Shown piece after piece: positions 26,852-36,291 of a stretch of 64,000 bases of DNA (the first letter of the stretch is position 1; each line of letters opens with the position of its first letter). Below the pieces are notes generated by a model, which was given only the letters and a program-made list of their open reading frames with translations, ran no database searches and was not told the origin of the DNA. Made by a program: the position numbers and the translations under genes. Source of the DNA: Neptunomonas antarctica (GTDB lineage Bacteria; Pseudomonadota; Gammaproteobacteria; Pseudomonadales; Balneatricaceae); assembly GCF_001305295.1 (NCBI RefSeq), contig NZ_LJSI01000052.1, positions 117,489 to 181,488 of the forward strand. Direction: 5' to 3'.

Positions 26852-27907
26852 TTATTTACTAGCCAAGCTAGCTGAAAAATCGAGCATACGCTGTAGTGGG
26901 CGTCGAGCGGCATCTCTCAATGATGCATCAACGAGCACTTCACCTTCACCGGTTTCAAGTGCCGAAATGATGTTTTCCAGACCATTCATCGCCATCCACG
27001 GGCAATGAGCACAGCTACGACAGGTCGCCCCACTGCCACCTGTAGGGGCTTCCAGAAACGTTTTACCAGGTGCCGCCTGACGCATTTTATAGAAAATGCC
27101 GCGATCTGTTGCAACGATGAATGTCTGATTAGGCAATTCAGCCGCCGCTTTGATTAACTGCGTTGTAGAACCAACCACATCTGCAATTTCGACAACCGCA
27201 TCCGGTGATTCAGGATGTACTAATATCGCCGCATCTGGATAAACGTTTTTGAGCTCCAGGATACCTTTGGCTTTAAACTCTTCGTGAACAATACAAGAGC
27301 CATCCCACATCAACATTTCAATGCCGGTTTGCTTTTGTACATATTCCCCTAGATGCTTATCAGGTGCCCAAATAATCTTTTTACCCTGCTCTTCTAAATG
27401 CTCAACCACTTTTACGGCAATACTGGAGGTTACAACCCAGTCTGCACGGGCTTTAACAGCCGCTGATGTATTGGCATACACCACGACTTCGTAGTCAGGA
27501 TGCTGGTCACAGAACTTTGAGAACTCATCAATAGGACAGCCGATATCAAGAGAGCACGTTGCTTCTAGTGTTGGCATCAGAATGCGCTTTTCGGGATTCA
27601 GGATTTTTGCCGTTTCACCCATAAAACGAACCCCGGCAACCACCAGTGTCTGCTCGGGACGCACCGTACCGAAACGTGCCATCTCAAGGGAGTCTGAGAT
27701 GCAACCACCTGTTTCTTCAGTAATTTCCTGAACGATTGCGTCGGTATAATAATGCGCGACAAGGCAAGCGTCCTTCTCTTTAAGCAGTACTTTAATACGT
27801 GATTTATAGCGGTCGATTTCAACCTGGCTCATTTCACCTGGCAGATGTTCCTGCGCAAAGTGCTCCTGAACCAGAATACGATCCGAAATGTCCTGTTTAC
27901 TCAACAT
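26852..27907 (-). CDS. nadA: quinolinate synthase
   Basis: Condenses iminoaspartate with dihydroxyacetone phosphate to quinolinate in de novo NAD synthesis; carries an oxygen-sensitive [4Fe-4S] cluster. Key segments are [12 protein letters not shown] (near 50), [11 protein letters not shown], and [14 protein letters not shown] with cluster cysteines near the C-terminus. The ATG at 27907 gives 351 residues, matching Pseudomonas NadA; a TTG 15 codons upstream has no support. Lies downstream of queC with a hairpin in the 170-base gap. Confidence 0.96.
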   Translation of the reverse strand: MLSKQDISDRILVQEHFAQEHLPGEMSQVEIDRYKSRIKVLLKEKDACLVAHYYTDAIVQEITEETGGCISDSLEMARFGTVRPEQTLVVAGVRFMGETAKILNPEKRILMPTLEATCSLDIGCPIDEFSKFCDQHPDYEVVVYANTSAAVKARADWVVTSSIAVKVVEHLEEQGKKIIWAPDKHLGEYVQKQTGIEMLMWDGSCIVHEEFKAKGILELKNVYPDAAILVHPESPDAVVEIADVVGSTTQLIKAAAELPNQTFIVATDRGIFYKMRQAAPGKTFLEAPTGGSGATCRSCAHCPWMAMNGLENIISALETGEGEVLVDASLRDAARRPLQRMLDFSASLASK

Positions 27908-27960
27908 AGTCAGATATCGCCAGTAGAAAATTAGGTTAAATAATAAAATCAAACAGTAGA

Positions 27961-27998
27961 TTACACTATGGCGTAATCATTTTCACGCCACAGTGTTA
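27961..27998 (-). other. imperfect hairpin between queC and nadA
   Basis: Arms of 14 bases, TTACACTATGGCGT and ACGCCACAGTGTTA, around a 10-base loop with one mismatch and one G-U wobble when read on the minus strand. It sits 80 bases after queC and 54 bases before nadA. Could be a weak terminator or a leader structure; no clear U-tract. Confidence 0.45.
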
Positions 27999-28078
27999 TT
28001 AACGCTGTTCAATTCAGAAGCTGTTTGACGCACGCGATTGATGCTAATCGACTGATAAACTCGCCGCAATAAAAAAGT

Positions 28079-28765
28079 TCAGACCTTGATATAATGCGTA
28101 GGATCCGTAACTCCGGCATCTTTGAAGCCTTGTGCCCGCAAGCGGCAACTATCGCAAACACCACATGCACGGCCATCATCGTCTGCCTGATAGCAGGAAA
28201 TGGTATCAGCATAACTGACCCCTAAATATTGTCCTTCACGGATAATATCAGCCTTGGTCATATTCATCAGTGGAGTATGAATTTTAATACCTTGACCAGA
28301 GATACCTGTTTTGGTGGCTAAATTGGCCATTTTTTCGAACGCATCAATAAACTCTGGGCGACAATCCGGATAACCGGAATAATCAACGGCATTAACGCCA
28401 ATGAAAATAGCATCGGCTTCTAACACTTCAGCCCAGCCCAGCGCGAGAGATAAGAAAACGGTATTACGTGCGGGAACATAAGTAACGGGGATGCCGCCGG
28501 TATCATGATCAGGGACATCAATAGTATGATCGGTCAGCGCCGATCCACCGAAGTCTTCCAGATGAAGACGAATAACGCGGTGCTCTGCGATTCCCATCTG
28601 TTCTACAATCCGCCGTGCGGCATTTAGCTCGGTCAGTGAACGCTGACCATAATCAAAGCTTAATGCAAAACATTGGAAACCCTGTTTCTTAGCCATCGCT
28701 AATGCGGTTGCTGAATCAAGGCCACCTGATAAAAGCACGACAGCCTTAGGGGCAGGCTTACTCAT
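28079..28765 (-). CDS. queC: 7-cyano-7-deazaguanine synthase
   Basis: Converts 7-carboxy-7-deazaguanine to preQ0 in queuosine biosynthesis. The PP-loop motif [12 protein letters not shown] is at residues 11-22 and the zinc cysteines are in [17 protein letters not shown] near the C-terminus. Length 228 (E. coli 231). Lies 34 bases after cpoB on the same strand. In Pseudomonas queE sits between cpoB and queC; here it is absent from this position. Confidence 0.96.
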   Translation of the reverse strand: MSKPAPKAVVLLSGGLDSATALAMAKKQGFQCFALSFDYGQRSLTELNAARRIVEQMGIAEHRVIRLHLEDFGGSALTDHTIDVPDHDTGGIPVTYVPARNTVFLSLALGWAEVLEADAIFIGVNAVDYSGYPDCRPEFIDAFEKMANLATKTGISGQGIKIHTPLMNMTKADIIREGQYLGVSYADTISCYQADDDGRACGVCDSCRLRAQGFKDAGVTDPTHYIKV

Positions 28766-28799
28766 ATAAATTTAATTCCTACTCGTATTTAAAAAACAA

Positions 28800-29627
28800 T
28801 TACTGACTTAACGCGCTTTCAGCCAAACGTGCCGCTGAAGTTTCCGGATATTCTTTTGCCACCCGTGACATATAAGACATGGATTTTACAAGATCACCCT
28901 GCTGCTTATAGAGAATGCCCAGTTTGTATAAAGCATCCGCTGCTTTGCGTGAATCACTATATTGATCAGCAACGCGCAAAAAAGCTTCTTCGGACTGCTG
29001 ATGATTACCTTGTGCCAGATAAATTTCACCTAACCAATAATAAGCATTCGGCACCCGCGGACTGTCTGGGTAATCTGTCAAAAAACGTTCGAAGCTATCT
29101 GCAGCACTATCAAAATCTCGCTCTCTAACCAGCGCAAACGCCGACTGATAATCTTTCTGATCGTTGAGATTTAAAGACTGTGCTGACGGTTTTGGAGCGG
29201 ATTCTGCTTTTGACACCTCTGTTTCAGCCTTTACAACGGGCTTAGCAGCAGGCTCGGATGGCAGAGCCGACTCAGTAGGTAATGCAACCTCCCCTGATGC
29301 CGGACTTACACCATCAGCGCCCTGCATCTGGCTTTGTACTAACAAACTGATACGCCGATCCAGGTCCCGGTAACGCACCTTCTGATCCGTTTCCATTTGA
29401 GTTAACTTGTACTGCTGAGATTCAACCTGCCCCCGTAATTGACGCACCTCATCCTGCAATTGCTGAAGGCTGATAATTAATTCGCTGTTTTGCGAAAGAG
29501 CATAATTACTCGCCGTATTATTCTGATTTACTTCAATAACAGGGACGACCTGAGCAGCCTGAATGGCCACTGCAAATGCAGTGGCCACCAAGGTGATCGA
29601 TATTTTTTGTATCAATGTCGGCTTCAT
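28800..29627 (-). CDS. cpoB: cell division coordinator CpoB (YbgF)
   Basis: Periplasmic protein that interacts with TolA and PBP1B and coordinates outer-membrane constriction with septal peptidoglycan synthesis. A signal peptide ends at about residue 24 (VAIQA-AQ). A trimerising coiled coil (LQQLQDEVRQLRGQVESQQ, about 52-95) follows, then an Ala/Pro/Glu linker and three TPR repeats from about 158 to the end (YWLGEIYLAQGNHQQSEEAF is the clearest). Length 275. One-base overlap with pal and last gene of the tol-pal run. Confidence 0.94.
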   Translation of the reverse strand: MKPTLIQKISITLVATAFAVAIQAAQVVPVIEVNQNNTASNYALSQNSELIISLQQLQDEVRQLRGQVESQQYKLTQMETDQKVRYRDLDRRISLLVQSQMQGADGVSPASGEVALPTESALPSEPAAKPVVKAETEVSKAESAPKPSAQSLNLNDQKDYQSAFALVRERDFDSAADSFERFLTDYPDSPRVPNAYYWLGEIYLAQGNHQQSEEAFLRVADQYSDSRKAADALYKLGILYKQQGDLVKSMSYMSRVAKEYPETSAARLAESALSQ

Positions 29628-30157
29628 TAGCGCGATACGTATTTCAGTTCAACACGACGGTTTTGAGACAATGAACTATCATCCGACCCCATCATCGCTG
29701 GCTTTTCTTCACCGTAGCTGATGGACTCAACTTGTCCGGCACTTACGCCGTTAACGGCCAGAAAACGCTCTACGGCTTTAGCGCGACGCTCACCCAACGC
29801 CATGTTGTATTCACGCGTTCCGCGCTCATCAGCATGGCCTTCAACACGAACGGCCGCAGTAGGGTTCATTGACAGGTACTGCGCATGCGCTTCCAGATCA
29901 GCAATACTGTCATTGCGAACAGAAGAAGTATCAAAATCAAAATAGAAAACTGTCTGGAGATTGGCAACATCAACCGACCCGCCAGCACCCGATCCATTCA
30001 CACCGTTTCCTGACCCCGTTCCATAGGTAGAAGCTGAGCCATCGGCAGTAGACGATGAGGTATCTTCATCTGAAAGAGTGCTTGGTGAACTACAACCAAC
30101 AATCCAGGCAACAGAAAGAGCCAAAGACACTGCTTTTGTAACATTCGAAACGCGCAT
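29627..30157 (-). CDS. pal: peptidoglycan-associated lipoprotein Pal
   Basis: Outer-membrane lipoprotein binding peptidoglycan and TolB. The lipoprotein signal ends in the lipobox IVGC-SS with Cys22. A Gly/Ser-rich linker (about 30-62) leads into an OmpA-like domain with YFDFDTSSVR, VEGHADERGTREYNMALGERRA and the NRRVELKYV end. Length 176 (E. coli 173). In order tolB-pal-cpoB, as usual. The Gly-rich linker is longer than in E. coli. Confidence 0.97.
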   Translation of the reverse strand: MRVSNVTKAVSLALSVAWIVGCSSPSTLSDEDTSSSTADGSASTYGTGSGNGVNGSGAGGSVDVANLQTVFYFDFDTSSVRNDSIADLEAHAQYLSMNPTAAVRVEGHADERGTREYNMALGERRAKAVERFLAVNGVSAGQVESISYGEEKPAMMGSDDSSLSQNRRVELKYVSR

Positions 30158-30226
30158 GGTAACTCCTAATTAAAAACATATGGCCTTAGCCGCGGATTAT
30201 ATAAATAACATGATTGTTGCTTAATT

Positions 30227-31516
30227 TTACTGCAAGAAAGGAGACCAGGCAGGTTCCCTGACATCTCCTTGAGTATTTGGCATAGTAAACCGGACTCGTC
30301 CATCCAGTGAGACCCCTGCCAAAACTCCACGCCCCCCTTTTTTGGTTGCATAGAGTATTATGCTGCCGTTTGGTGCAATCGTGGGTGACTCATCTAATCC
30401 AGTACTCGTCAGAATATCGACACGTCCACTTTTCAGGTCTTGTACGGCAATATGAAAACCGTCGCTATCCTGATGCACCATCGTCAAAAAACGACCATCC
30501 TGAGTCAGACGGCCGCGGCTATTATACTTACCTTCAAACGTTAAGCGCTTTAAATCTCTGCTTGGCAGATGTAGAGAATATATCTGCGGCATGCCACCGC
30601 GGTCCGACGTGAACAAGATAGACTCACCATCCGGTGACCAGGTAGGCTCTGTGTCAATACCGTAATGGCGTGTTAACCGGTCTAACTGCCCTGTTGCCAG
30701 TGTCAAAACGTATATTTCCGGATTACCGTCTTTTGATAATACCAACGCAAGACGATCGCCTTGTGGAGACCAGGCAGGCGCACCGTTCAGCCCTTTAAAC
30801 GATTGAATTCTCTGACGCTGACCTGTTGCAAGATGCTGCACATAGATAGAAGGACGCGTACTTTCAAATGAAACATAAGCGAGTTTACTGCCATCTTTTG
30901 ACCAGGTTGGGGATAAAATGGGTTCTTTCGACTCCAGAATTGTTCGCGGACGCGCACCATCGGAATCAGCCATTTGTAAACGGTACCGGTACTTATCTTT
31001 GCCTAACATTTCTGCTGTCACGTACACAATACGGGTGGAAAAAGCCCCTTTGATCCCGGTAAGCTGCTGAAACACCTGATCAGCGATATAATGCGCAACA
31101 TCGCGTAAATTGCTGCTGTTGCCATTCACTGTTTCAGACCAGACCAACTGCTCCTTGAGCACATCGTATAACTCAATGGTCGCTGTTATCTGGCCATTAG
31201 CCGCAGGAATAAGCCTTCCTATGACAATATAATCATTGTTGGAAATACGCCAATCACGGAAAAAAACCTGACTCCGCTCATGCGGTGTACTCAACATATT
31301 TTCACGCGGCATCATTTTAAAAAACCCACTACGCCCAAGATCATCTGAAACAATCTTAGCAACATCTTCGCTTAAGGCACTGCCACTCCAATCGAAAGGA
31401 ACAATGGCAACAGGCGAAGGAGCGTCCACACCTTGCGTAACTTCAACCACCAATTCAGCACGGACTGTCAAGGTAGACAGTAGTAATACAAACCCTGCGA
31501 GTAACTGCTTAACCAT
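30227..31516 (-). CDS. tolB: Tol-Pal translocation protein TolB
   Basis: Periplasmic beta-propeller protein linking TolA and Pal. The signal peptide ends at about residue 20 (LTVRA-EL). The N-terminal domain spans about 25-160 and a six-bladed propeller follows, with repeats such as [29 protein letters not shown] and [19 protein letters not shown]. Length 429 (E. coli 430). Three bases after tolA stop. Confidence 0.97.
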   Translation of the reverse strand: MVKQLLAGFVLLLSTLTVRAELVVEVTQGVDAPSPVAIVPFDWSGSALSEDVAKIVSDDLGRSGFFKMMPRENMLSTPHERSQVFFRDWRISNNDYIVIGRLIPAANGQITATIELYDVLKEQLVWSETVNGNSSNLRDVAHYIADQVFQQLTGIKGAFSTRIVYVTAEMLGKDKYRYRLQMADSDGARPRTILESKEPILSPTWSKDGSKLAYVSFESTRPSIYVQHLATGQRQRIQSFKGLNGAPAWSPQGDRLALVLSKDGNPEIYVLTLATGQLDRLTRHYGIDTEPTWSPDGESILFTSDRGGMPQIYSLHLPSRDLKRLTFEGKYNSRGRLTQDGRFLTMVHQDSDGFHIAVQDLKSGRVDILTSTGLDESPTIAPNGSIILYATKKGGRGVLAGVSLDGRVRFTMPNTQGDVREPAWSPFLQ

Positions 31517-31519
31517 GTT

Positions 31520-32518
31520 TTACCACCTCAACCCTTCTGGACGAAACTCGATTATAACCCGGCGTAACTCTCTTTCAAAAAACTGCGGATCAACTTCTGA
31601 TACGCGTGTAAATCGCCCGATTCTTAATACTGCTTGTTCTGTTGATTTATCAAAGGCTGCATCGCCACTGCTGCGAAGAATTTCCACGCTATCCACTTCT
31701 CCTGAAGGAAACAAGCGTATTAACACTTTGGCTGACATACCATTACGTGTGTTACTAGGATATCTCCAGTTTTTTTCAATCAGTGCTTGAATATAGCCAC
31801 TGATTTCGCTCCGCATTTTATCCGCCCGTTCAGCGGCCGCCGCTTTTTGGTTAGCTATATTTTCAGCCTTCAGACGCGCATCTTCTTGCAAACGTTTTTT
31901 CTCTTCTGCTGCTTTGCGCTCGCTCTCCTTACGCTTAGCGTCGTCCTCTTTGCGCTTTTTATCCGCGGCAACAGCTTTTTTCCGTGCATCTTCTTTCCGG
32001 GATTCTTCTGCTTTACGTTTCTTATCTGCTTCTAGCTTCTTTTTAGCATCTTCCTTTTTCTTATCTTCTTCTTTTTCAGCCGCTATTTTCCGAGCATTTT
32101 CAATGACTTTCTGCTCTTTGGCTTTAATAAGCTTCTGAACGTCGGCTTCTTGGCGCTTTTGTTCTTCGGCTACTTTTTGTTTTATTTCTGTTTCTTGTTT
32201 CTGCTGCGCCGCTTTCTGCTTGTCAATATCCTGCTGTTCAGCTAACGCTTTTTTCGTCTCTTCAAGCTTACGCTGTTGCTCGTTTTCAACACGTTTTTTT
32301 TCTTTTTCAGCCTTTTTAAGCTGCTCATCTTTGAATTGTTTCTGCAGGCTTTCCTGATTGCTTAACGTTTTATAATCAATCATCTGCGCCTGAATGAACT
32401 GTGGCGGTTTACGATAGGGGTCTTCCTGATGAAACCAATGAGGAATCAGCAACAATAACAAACCGCCGTGCAGAATCAGAGCACATAAAACCGGAATAAT
32501 GTAACTGGCTATACCCAC
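31520..32518 (-). CDS. tolA: inner-membrane protein TolA
   Basis: Spans the periplasm and couples TolQR energy to TolB/Pal. One N-terminal membrane helix (about 6-27) precedes a very long Lys/Glu/Ala helical domain II (about 55-235), whose sequence is highly repetitive. The globular C-terminal domain from about 240 contains YIQALIEKNWRYPSNTRNG and the TonB-like KVLIRLFPSGEV. Length 332 (E. coli 421); the helical part is shorter. Domain order is typical. Confidence 0.95.
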   Translation of the reverse strand: MGIASYIIPVLCALILHGGLLLLLIPHWFHQEDPYRKPPQFIQAQMIDYKTLSNQESLQKQFKDEQLKKAEKEKKRVENEQQRKLEETKKALAEQQDIDKQKAAQQKQETEIKQKVAEEQKRQEADVQKLIKAKEQKVIENARKIAAEKEEDKKKEDAKKKLEADKKRKAEESRKEDARKKAVAADKKRKEDDAKRKESERKAAEEKKRLQEDARLKAENIANQKAAAAERADKMRSEISGYIQALIEKNWRYPSNTRNGMSAKVLIRLFPSGEVDSVEILRSSGDAAFDKSTEQAVLRIGRFTRVSEVDPQFFERELRRVIIEFRPEGLRW

Positions 32519-32526
32519 GCAATAAT

Positions 32527-32943
32527 CTACTCAGTTACCAGACCGATACTGCTGACACCTGACTCTTGCATCAGGGACATCAACCTCACGACCTTATCGT
32601 AATTAACTTCTTTATCCCCTCTTACCAACAGCAGTTGTTTTGGGTTTATATTCATGATTTTTTCTACCCGTGATGCCACTTCGTCCGGGGTCACAGCTTC
32701 CATCTCATCGCCGCCGATATTAATATAATAGAGTCCCTCTTTATCGACGGTCACTATAATAGGTTCCTGATCCTGAGCGTCAACGGGCTCCGCTGATGTC
32801 TGAGGAAGCTCAACATTAACGCCTTGAGTCAGCATCGGTGCTGTGACCATAAAAATCACCAACAACACCATCATCACATCAATGTAGGGAACCACATTGA
32901 TCTCGGCATTAAGTTTACGCTTATTCTTTTTCCGTCTGATCAT
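32527..32943 (-). CDS. tolR: Tol-Pal proton-channel subunit TolR
   Basis: ExbD/TolR-family inner-membrane protein forming the proton-driven motor with TolQ. One membrane helix at about 17-37 (INVVPYIDVMMVLLVIFMVTAP), holding the essential Asp in the YIDVMM segment, then a periplasmic domain. Length 138 (E. coli 142). Eight bases before tolA and 12 after tolQ. Confidence 0.97.
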   Translation of the reverse strand: MIRRKKNKRKLNAEINVVPYIDVMMVLLVIFMVTAPMLTQGVNVELPQTSAEPVDAQDQEPIIVTVDKEGLYYINIGGDEMEAVTPDEVASRVEKIMNINPKQLLLVRGDKEVNYDKVVRLMSLMQESGVSSIGLVTE

Positions 32944-32955
32944 AGTATTACACCA

Positions 32956-33636
32956 TTAACCCGGCGAATGAATACGACGGTGCAGTATGCTGGAGAACTC
33001 ATCGGCAAAGGTGTCATAATTATTCATTAGCCATTCTGATTTAGCAGAAAAACGGTTGTAGGCAATGACCGCCGGAATTGCAGCAAAGAGACCGATCGCC
33101 GTAGCAACCAATGCTTCAGAAATACCCGGCGCTACCGATGCCAACGTAGCCTGATGAACATTAGCCAAACCACGAAATGAATTCATAATCCCCCACACAG
33201 TTCCAAACAATCCAATATACGGACTAGTTGAACCAACGGTAGCTAAAAACGGCAGATGATGGTCCAGCTTCTCTTCTTCTCTGGCCAACGCGACACGCAT
33301 GCTGCGCTGAACGCCATCCATCACGGCATCGGGGTCATAATGCTTCTGCTGTGTCATTCGCGTGTATTCTTTAATACCTGCACAGAATATAGTTTCTGCC
33401 CCGCTAAGCGTGTCAGAAGCGTCTGTAATCTCTCGATATAACTGCCCTAAATCTATACCAGACCAAAAACGATCTTCAAAATCACGTAATTCCTTACTCG
33501 TTTTACGAATAAAGGAGAAACGCTGAAAAATCATTACCCAAGACATAAAAGATGCGAGCGCCAGAATAACCATTACCACCTGAACGACAGCACTAGCGTT
33601 GGCAACAAGACTCCAGATCGACAACTGTTCGACCAC
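32956..33636 (-). CDS. tolQ: Tol-Pal proton-channel subunit TolQ
   Basis: ExbB/TolQ/MotA-family inner-membrane protein with three membrane helices: about 15-37, about 133-158 (LATVGSTSPYIGLFGTVWGIMNSF) and about 168-190 (GISEALVATAIGLFAAIPAVIAYN). Length 226 (E. coli 230). It is the first gene of the tol operon here; ybgC, normally upstream, is missing, and a 332-base non-coding stretch precedes it. Confidence 0.97.
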   Translation of the reverse strand: MVEQLSIWSLVANASAVVQVVMVILALASFMSWVMIFQRFSFIRKTSKELRDFEDRFWSGIDLGQLYREITDASDTLSGAETIFCAGIKEYTRMTQQKHYDPDAVMDGVQRSMRVALAREEEKLDHHLPFLATVGSTSPYIGLFGTVWGIMNSFRGLANVHQATLASVAPGISEALVATAIGLFAAIPAVIAYNRFSAKSEWLMNNYDTFADEFSSILHRRIHSPG

Positions 33637-33968
33637 TGCATTTTCTCCGCACCAACTTATTCACCAGTTCGTCTGGCTATGTTGGAATTGTAAAAATTGA
33701 TTTAATTACATCTTAATAAAGCCTGATCGGCAGATGTCGTCATGAGAGTGCGAAGTACTTACAAAGTTCATAACTTCAGACTACAAAGCTTAGTCCGAGT
33801 GTATATTTGCAAGCATCAATCGCAGAGACGCCACAATAGCAGGCGCACAGATTTATACAAGATGGGCATATAAAATGAAATAAATATTTATTGTTGAACA
33901 CTCTTTATCTGGGCTTTTGATCAGTACTTTTGACCAGTATTATTTAACAGACAAAGAGTGTTAATCGA
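33637..33968. other. 332-base non-coding stretch upstream of tolQ
   Basis: Presumed to carry the tol operon promoter on the minus strand and the 3' end of the dksA-like transcript. No credible gene is visible on either strand. The strong element is a 10-bp inverted repeat at 33897-33962 with a duplicated loop, listed separately. ybgC and ruvC, usual neighbours in this region, are absent. Confidence 0.6.
33897..33962 (-). other. long-range hairpin with duplicated loop after the dksA-like gene
   Basis: AACACTCTTT (33897-33906) and AAAGAGTGTT (33953-33962) are perfect inverted arms, extended inward by TCTG/CAGA. The 46-base interior holds two near-identical 13-base copies, CTTTTGATCAGTA and CTTTTGACCAGTA, in tandem. 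It starts seven bases after the dksA-like stop. Could be a terminator, a stabilising 3' structure or the core of a small RNA; no U-tract is obvious. Confidence 0.5.
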
Positions 33969-34367
33969 TCACATAGACGCGTGATGATTTTCGCGGTGTT
34001 CGTGCTCTTCTTTAGACTGGCAAGATAAGCAACGAGAAGAAACCGGCGTAGCCTTCAATCGATTAAGTTCAATCTCTTCGCCACAATCAACACACAAACC
34101 GTATGTGCCGTATTCCAAACGCTGCAAAGCGGCCTGACATTCTCCAACTTCCTGTAAGTGACGTGACATATGAGCAAGTGAAATAGTCGATTCTAACTCG
34201 GCAGTCGCCTCATCCCCGCTATCATGGGCTTCTTTCATCACTTCGTGAACTCGTTCACCTTGCCGGTCATCCAGCTCACTACCCACTTCATCACGAAGAC
34301 TAGTCAATAGTTCAAGAAGCTCAGCTTTAATCAATTTTAATTGCGCAGAAGATAAATAAGATGACAT
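33969..34367 (-). CDS. TraR/DksA-family zinc-finger protein
   Basis: DksA-like protein that may insert a coiled coil into the RNA polymerase secondary channel. The coiled-coil tip motif DxxDxA is present (DSGDEA, about residues 49-54), as is a C4 zinc finger CVDCGEEIELNRLKATPVSSRCLSC (about 91-115). The ATG at 34367 has AAAGGTC and AGGA upstream, giving 132 residues; a longer frame of 27 more codons has no family match. Shorter than DksA (151), so probably a paralogue. Sits alone between ruvB and tolQ. Confidence 0.85.
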   Translation of the reverse strand: MSSYLSSAQLKLIKAELLELLTSLRDEVGSELDDRQGERVHEVMKEAHDSGDEATAELESTISLAHMSRHLQEVGECQAALQRLEYGTYGLCVDCGEEIELNRLKATPVSSRCLSCQSKEEHEHRENHHASM

Positions 34368-34472
34368 GACCTTTATCCTTTTGTTAGTTGGTTTAATGCC
34401 AGACCTGCAGCATAAACCGCTAACTTCAGCATCAAAATAACTTCGCAATAAATCCCCTGTTTTTTGTCTGGT

Positions 34473-35486
34473 TTATTGATCCTTATCAGGCTTATCGATT
34501 CCAAAATGAAGGTAGGCATGATCAGTAACCACCCGCCCTCTGGACGTTCTCATTACATAGCCTTGCTGGATAAGGTAAGGCTCAAGAACATCTTCAATGG
34601 TATCCCGCTCCTCACTGATTGCGGCCGCGAGACTATCAATACCTACAGGCCCCCCACCGAATTTTTCAATCATAACCAGCAGTAAACGACGGTCCATATG
34701 ATCAAAACCGCGCTCATCCACACTCAGCATATTCAACGCCAGATTAGCCACATCTTGTGTAATTTTTCCATTCCCTTTCACTTCGGCGTAGTCACGTGCG
34801 CGACGTAACAGCCGATTGGCGATGCGCGGGGTTCCACGACTACGCTTAGCAACCTCCTTTGCTCCCTCAATATCAATGTGAGTACCCGACAATTTTGCTG
34901 AGCGCATAACTATCTGTGTTAAATCTTCAATATTATAAAATTCAAGACGTTGCACAATACCAAAACGGTCTCGTAGTGGTGATGTAAGCGAACCGGCGCG
35001 TGTCGTAGCACCCACTAGTGTAAAGGGTGGCAAGTCCAGCTTAATGGAACGAGCTGAAGGCCCTTCACCAATCATAATATCCAGCTGATAATCTTCCATG
35101 GCCGGATATAATATTTCTTCTACGTTAGGACTAAGACGATGAATTTCATCGATAAAAAGAATATCACCGGCTTCCAGGTTGGTTAGCAACGCTGCCAGAT
35201 CACCGGCTTTTTCGATGATTGGACCTGAAGTGGTTTTAATATTGCCACCCATTTCATTAGCAATAATATTTGCCAATGTAGTCTTGCCTAATCCTGGAGG
35301 GCCAAAAATAAGGGTATGATCTAACGCTTCATTACGCTGCCTCGCGGCATGGATAAAAATCTCCATCTGCTCTTTTACGACCGGCTGGCCTGTATAATCG
35401 GCTAATCTTTTTGGACGTATCGCCCGATCATGCTGCTCCTCGACCGGAGCACTAACGGATGAGATAAAACGATCTGCTTCGATCAC
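34473..35486 (-). CDS. ruvB: Holliday junction branch-migration ATPase RuvB
   Basis: Hexameric AAA+ motor for branch migration. Walker [19 protein letters not shown] is near residue 62-79, Walker B in [16 protein letters not shown], sensor 1 in [20 protein letters not shown], and the winged-helix C-terminus has [17 protein letters not shown]. Length 337 (E. coli 336). 22 bases after ruvA, the usual ruvAB pair. Confidence 0.98.
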   Translation of the reverse strand: MIEADRFISSVSAPVEEQHDRAIRPKRLADYTGQPVVKEQMEIFIHAARQRNEALDHTLIFGPPGLGKTTLANIIANEMGGNIKTTSGPIIEKAGDLAALLTNLEAGDILFIDEIHRLSPNVEEILYPAMEDYQLDIMIGEGPSARSIKLDLPPFTLVGATTRAGSLTSPLRDRFGIVQRLEFYNIEDLTQIVMRSAKLSGTHIDIEGAKEVAKRSRGTPRIANRLLRRARDYAEVKGNGKITQDVANLALNMLSVDERGFDHMDRRLLLVMIEKFGGGPVGIDSLAAAISEERDTIEDVLEPYLIQQGYVMRTSRGRVVTDHAYLHFGIDKPDKDQ

Positions 35487-35508
35487 TCTTGAATACCTCG
35501 TAACTGAA

Positions 35509-36138
35509 TTAGCCAGATACCATTGATTTAAGTGACAAACGAATCAGCTCTTCAATGCTGACATTCGATCCCAGCTTCTGCTCAGCCTGCGAAACGGCTT
35601 TAGCGGCATGTGCCGGCTTGTAGCCGAGAGACACCAGCGCACTTTCTGCTTCTTCACGAAAACTTGCCAAGTGCTGCGCCATATCGGGCACATCTGTTGC
35701 GGTGAGCTGAAAATCAGCTGGCTCATCTTGCTGGAGAGGTTGAAGCTTATCTTTTAACTCTACGATAAGACGCTCTGCAGTCTTTTTACCTACACCAGGG
35801 ATACGCGTTAGCGCTGTAGAATCTTCACGCACCAGGCAACCAATAAACTCATTGGTAGTCATTCCGGAAAGTATTGATATAGCAAGCTTTGGCCCGACAC
35901 CATTCGCTTTAATGAGCGACCTGAATAAGGTTCTCTCTTTTTTATCAATAAAACCATACAGTAGCTGCGCATCTTCGCGCACCACAAAATGGGTATGCAG
36001 TAGGACCTGCTGACCTACTTCGGGCAGGCGGAAAAAAGTATTCATTGAAGCTTCAACTTCATACCCCACGCCCTGCACATCTACAAGAAGATGTGGAGGC
36101 TGCTTTTCGATCAACTCGCCTATCAGTCGCCCAATCAA
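35509..36138 (-). CDS. ruvA: Holliday junction DNA-binding protein RuvA
   Basis: Binds the four-way junction and loads RuvB. Starts [28 protein letters not shown]. The helix-hairpin-helix motifs are [17 protein letters not shown] and [20 protein letters not shown], with the RuvB-binding domain from about 155. Length 209 (E. coli 203). A LexA-box-like site lies 28 bases before the start. ruvC is not adjacent. Confidence 0.97.
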   Translation of the reverse strand: MIGRLIGELIEKQPPHLLVDVQGVGYEVEASMNTFFRLPEVGQQVLLHTHFVVREDAQLLYGFIDKKERTLFRSLIKANGVGPKLAISILSGMTTNEFIGCLVREDSTALTRIPGVGKKTAERLIVELKDKLQPLQQDEPADFQLTATDVPDMAQHLASFREEAESALVSLGYKPAHAAKAVSQAEQKLGSNVSIEELIRLSLKSMVSG

Positions 36139-36165
36139 AGCTATTCTCTCATTCAGTTAAAATGC

Positions 36166-36181
36166 ATGGATGAATATACAG
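36166..36181 (-). promoter_or_regulatory. candidate LexA box for ruvAB
   Basis: On the minus strand CTGTATATTCATCCAT: a perfect left half CTGT preceded by TA, but a degraded right half. It resembles the known E. coli ruvAB box (CTGGATATCTATCCAG) in spacing and centre. Position just upstream of ruvA supports it. Confidence 0.5.
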
Positions 36182-36291
36182 TAGTTGTTTGCCAATACCA
36201 ATACTTTAACGTGCGACTGATCTACCCTAGAATCAACCTGAACAGCTTTGCTGTATTTTATCCATGCACGCTATCTTTTTAAGGTAATAAA

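Noticed and set aside
31787..32138. Hydrophobic frames opposite tolA
   Set aside because: Reverse reading of Lys/Glu-rich codons gives Phe/Leu/Ser-rich pseudo-membrane proteins; artefact.
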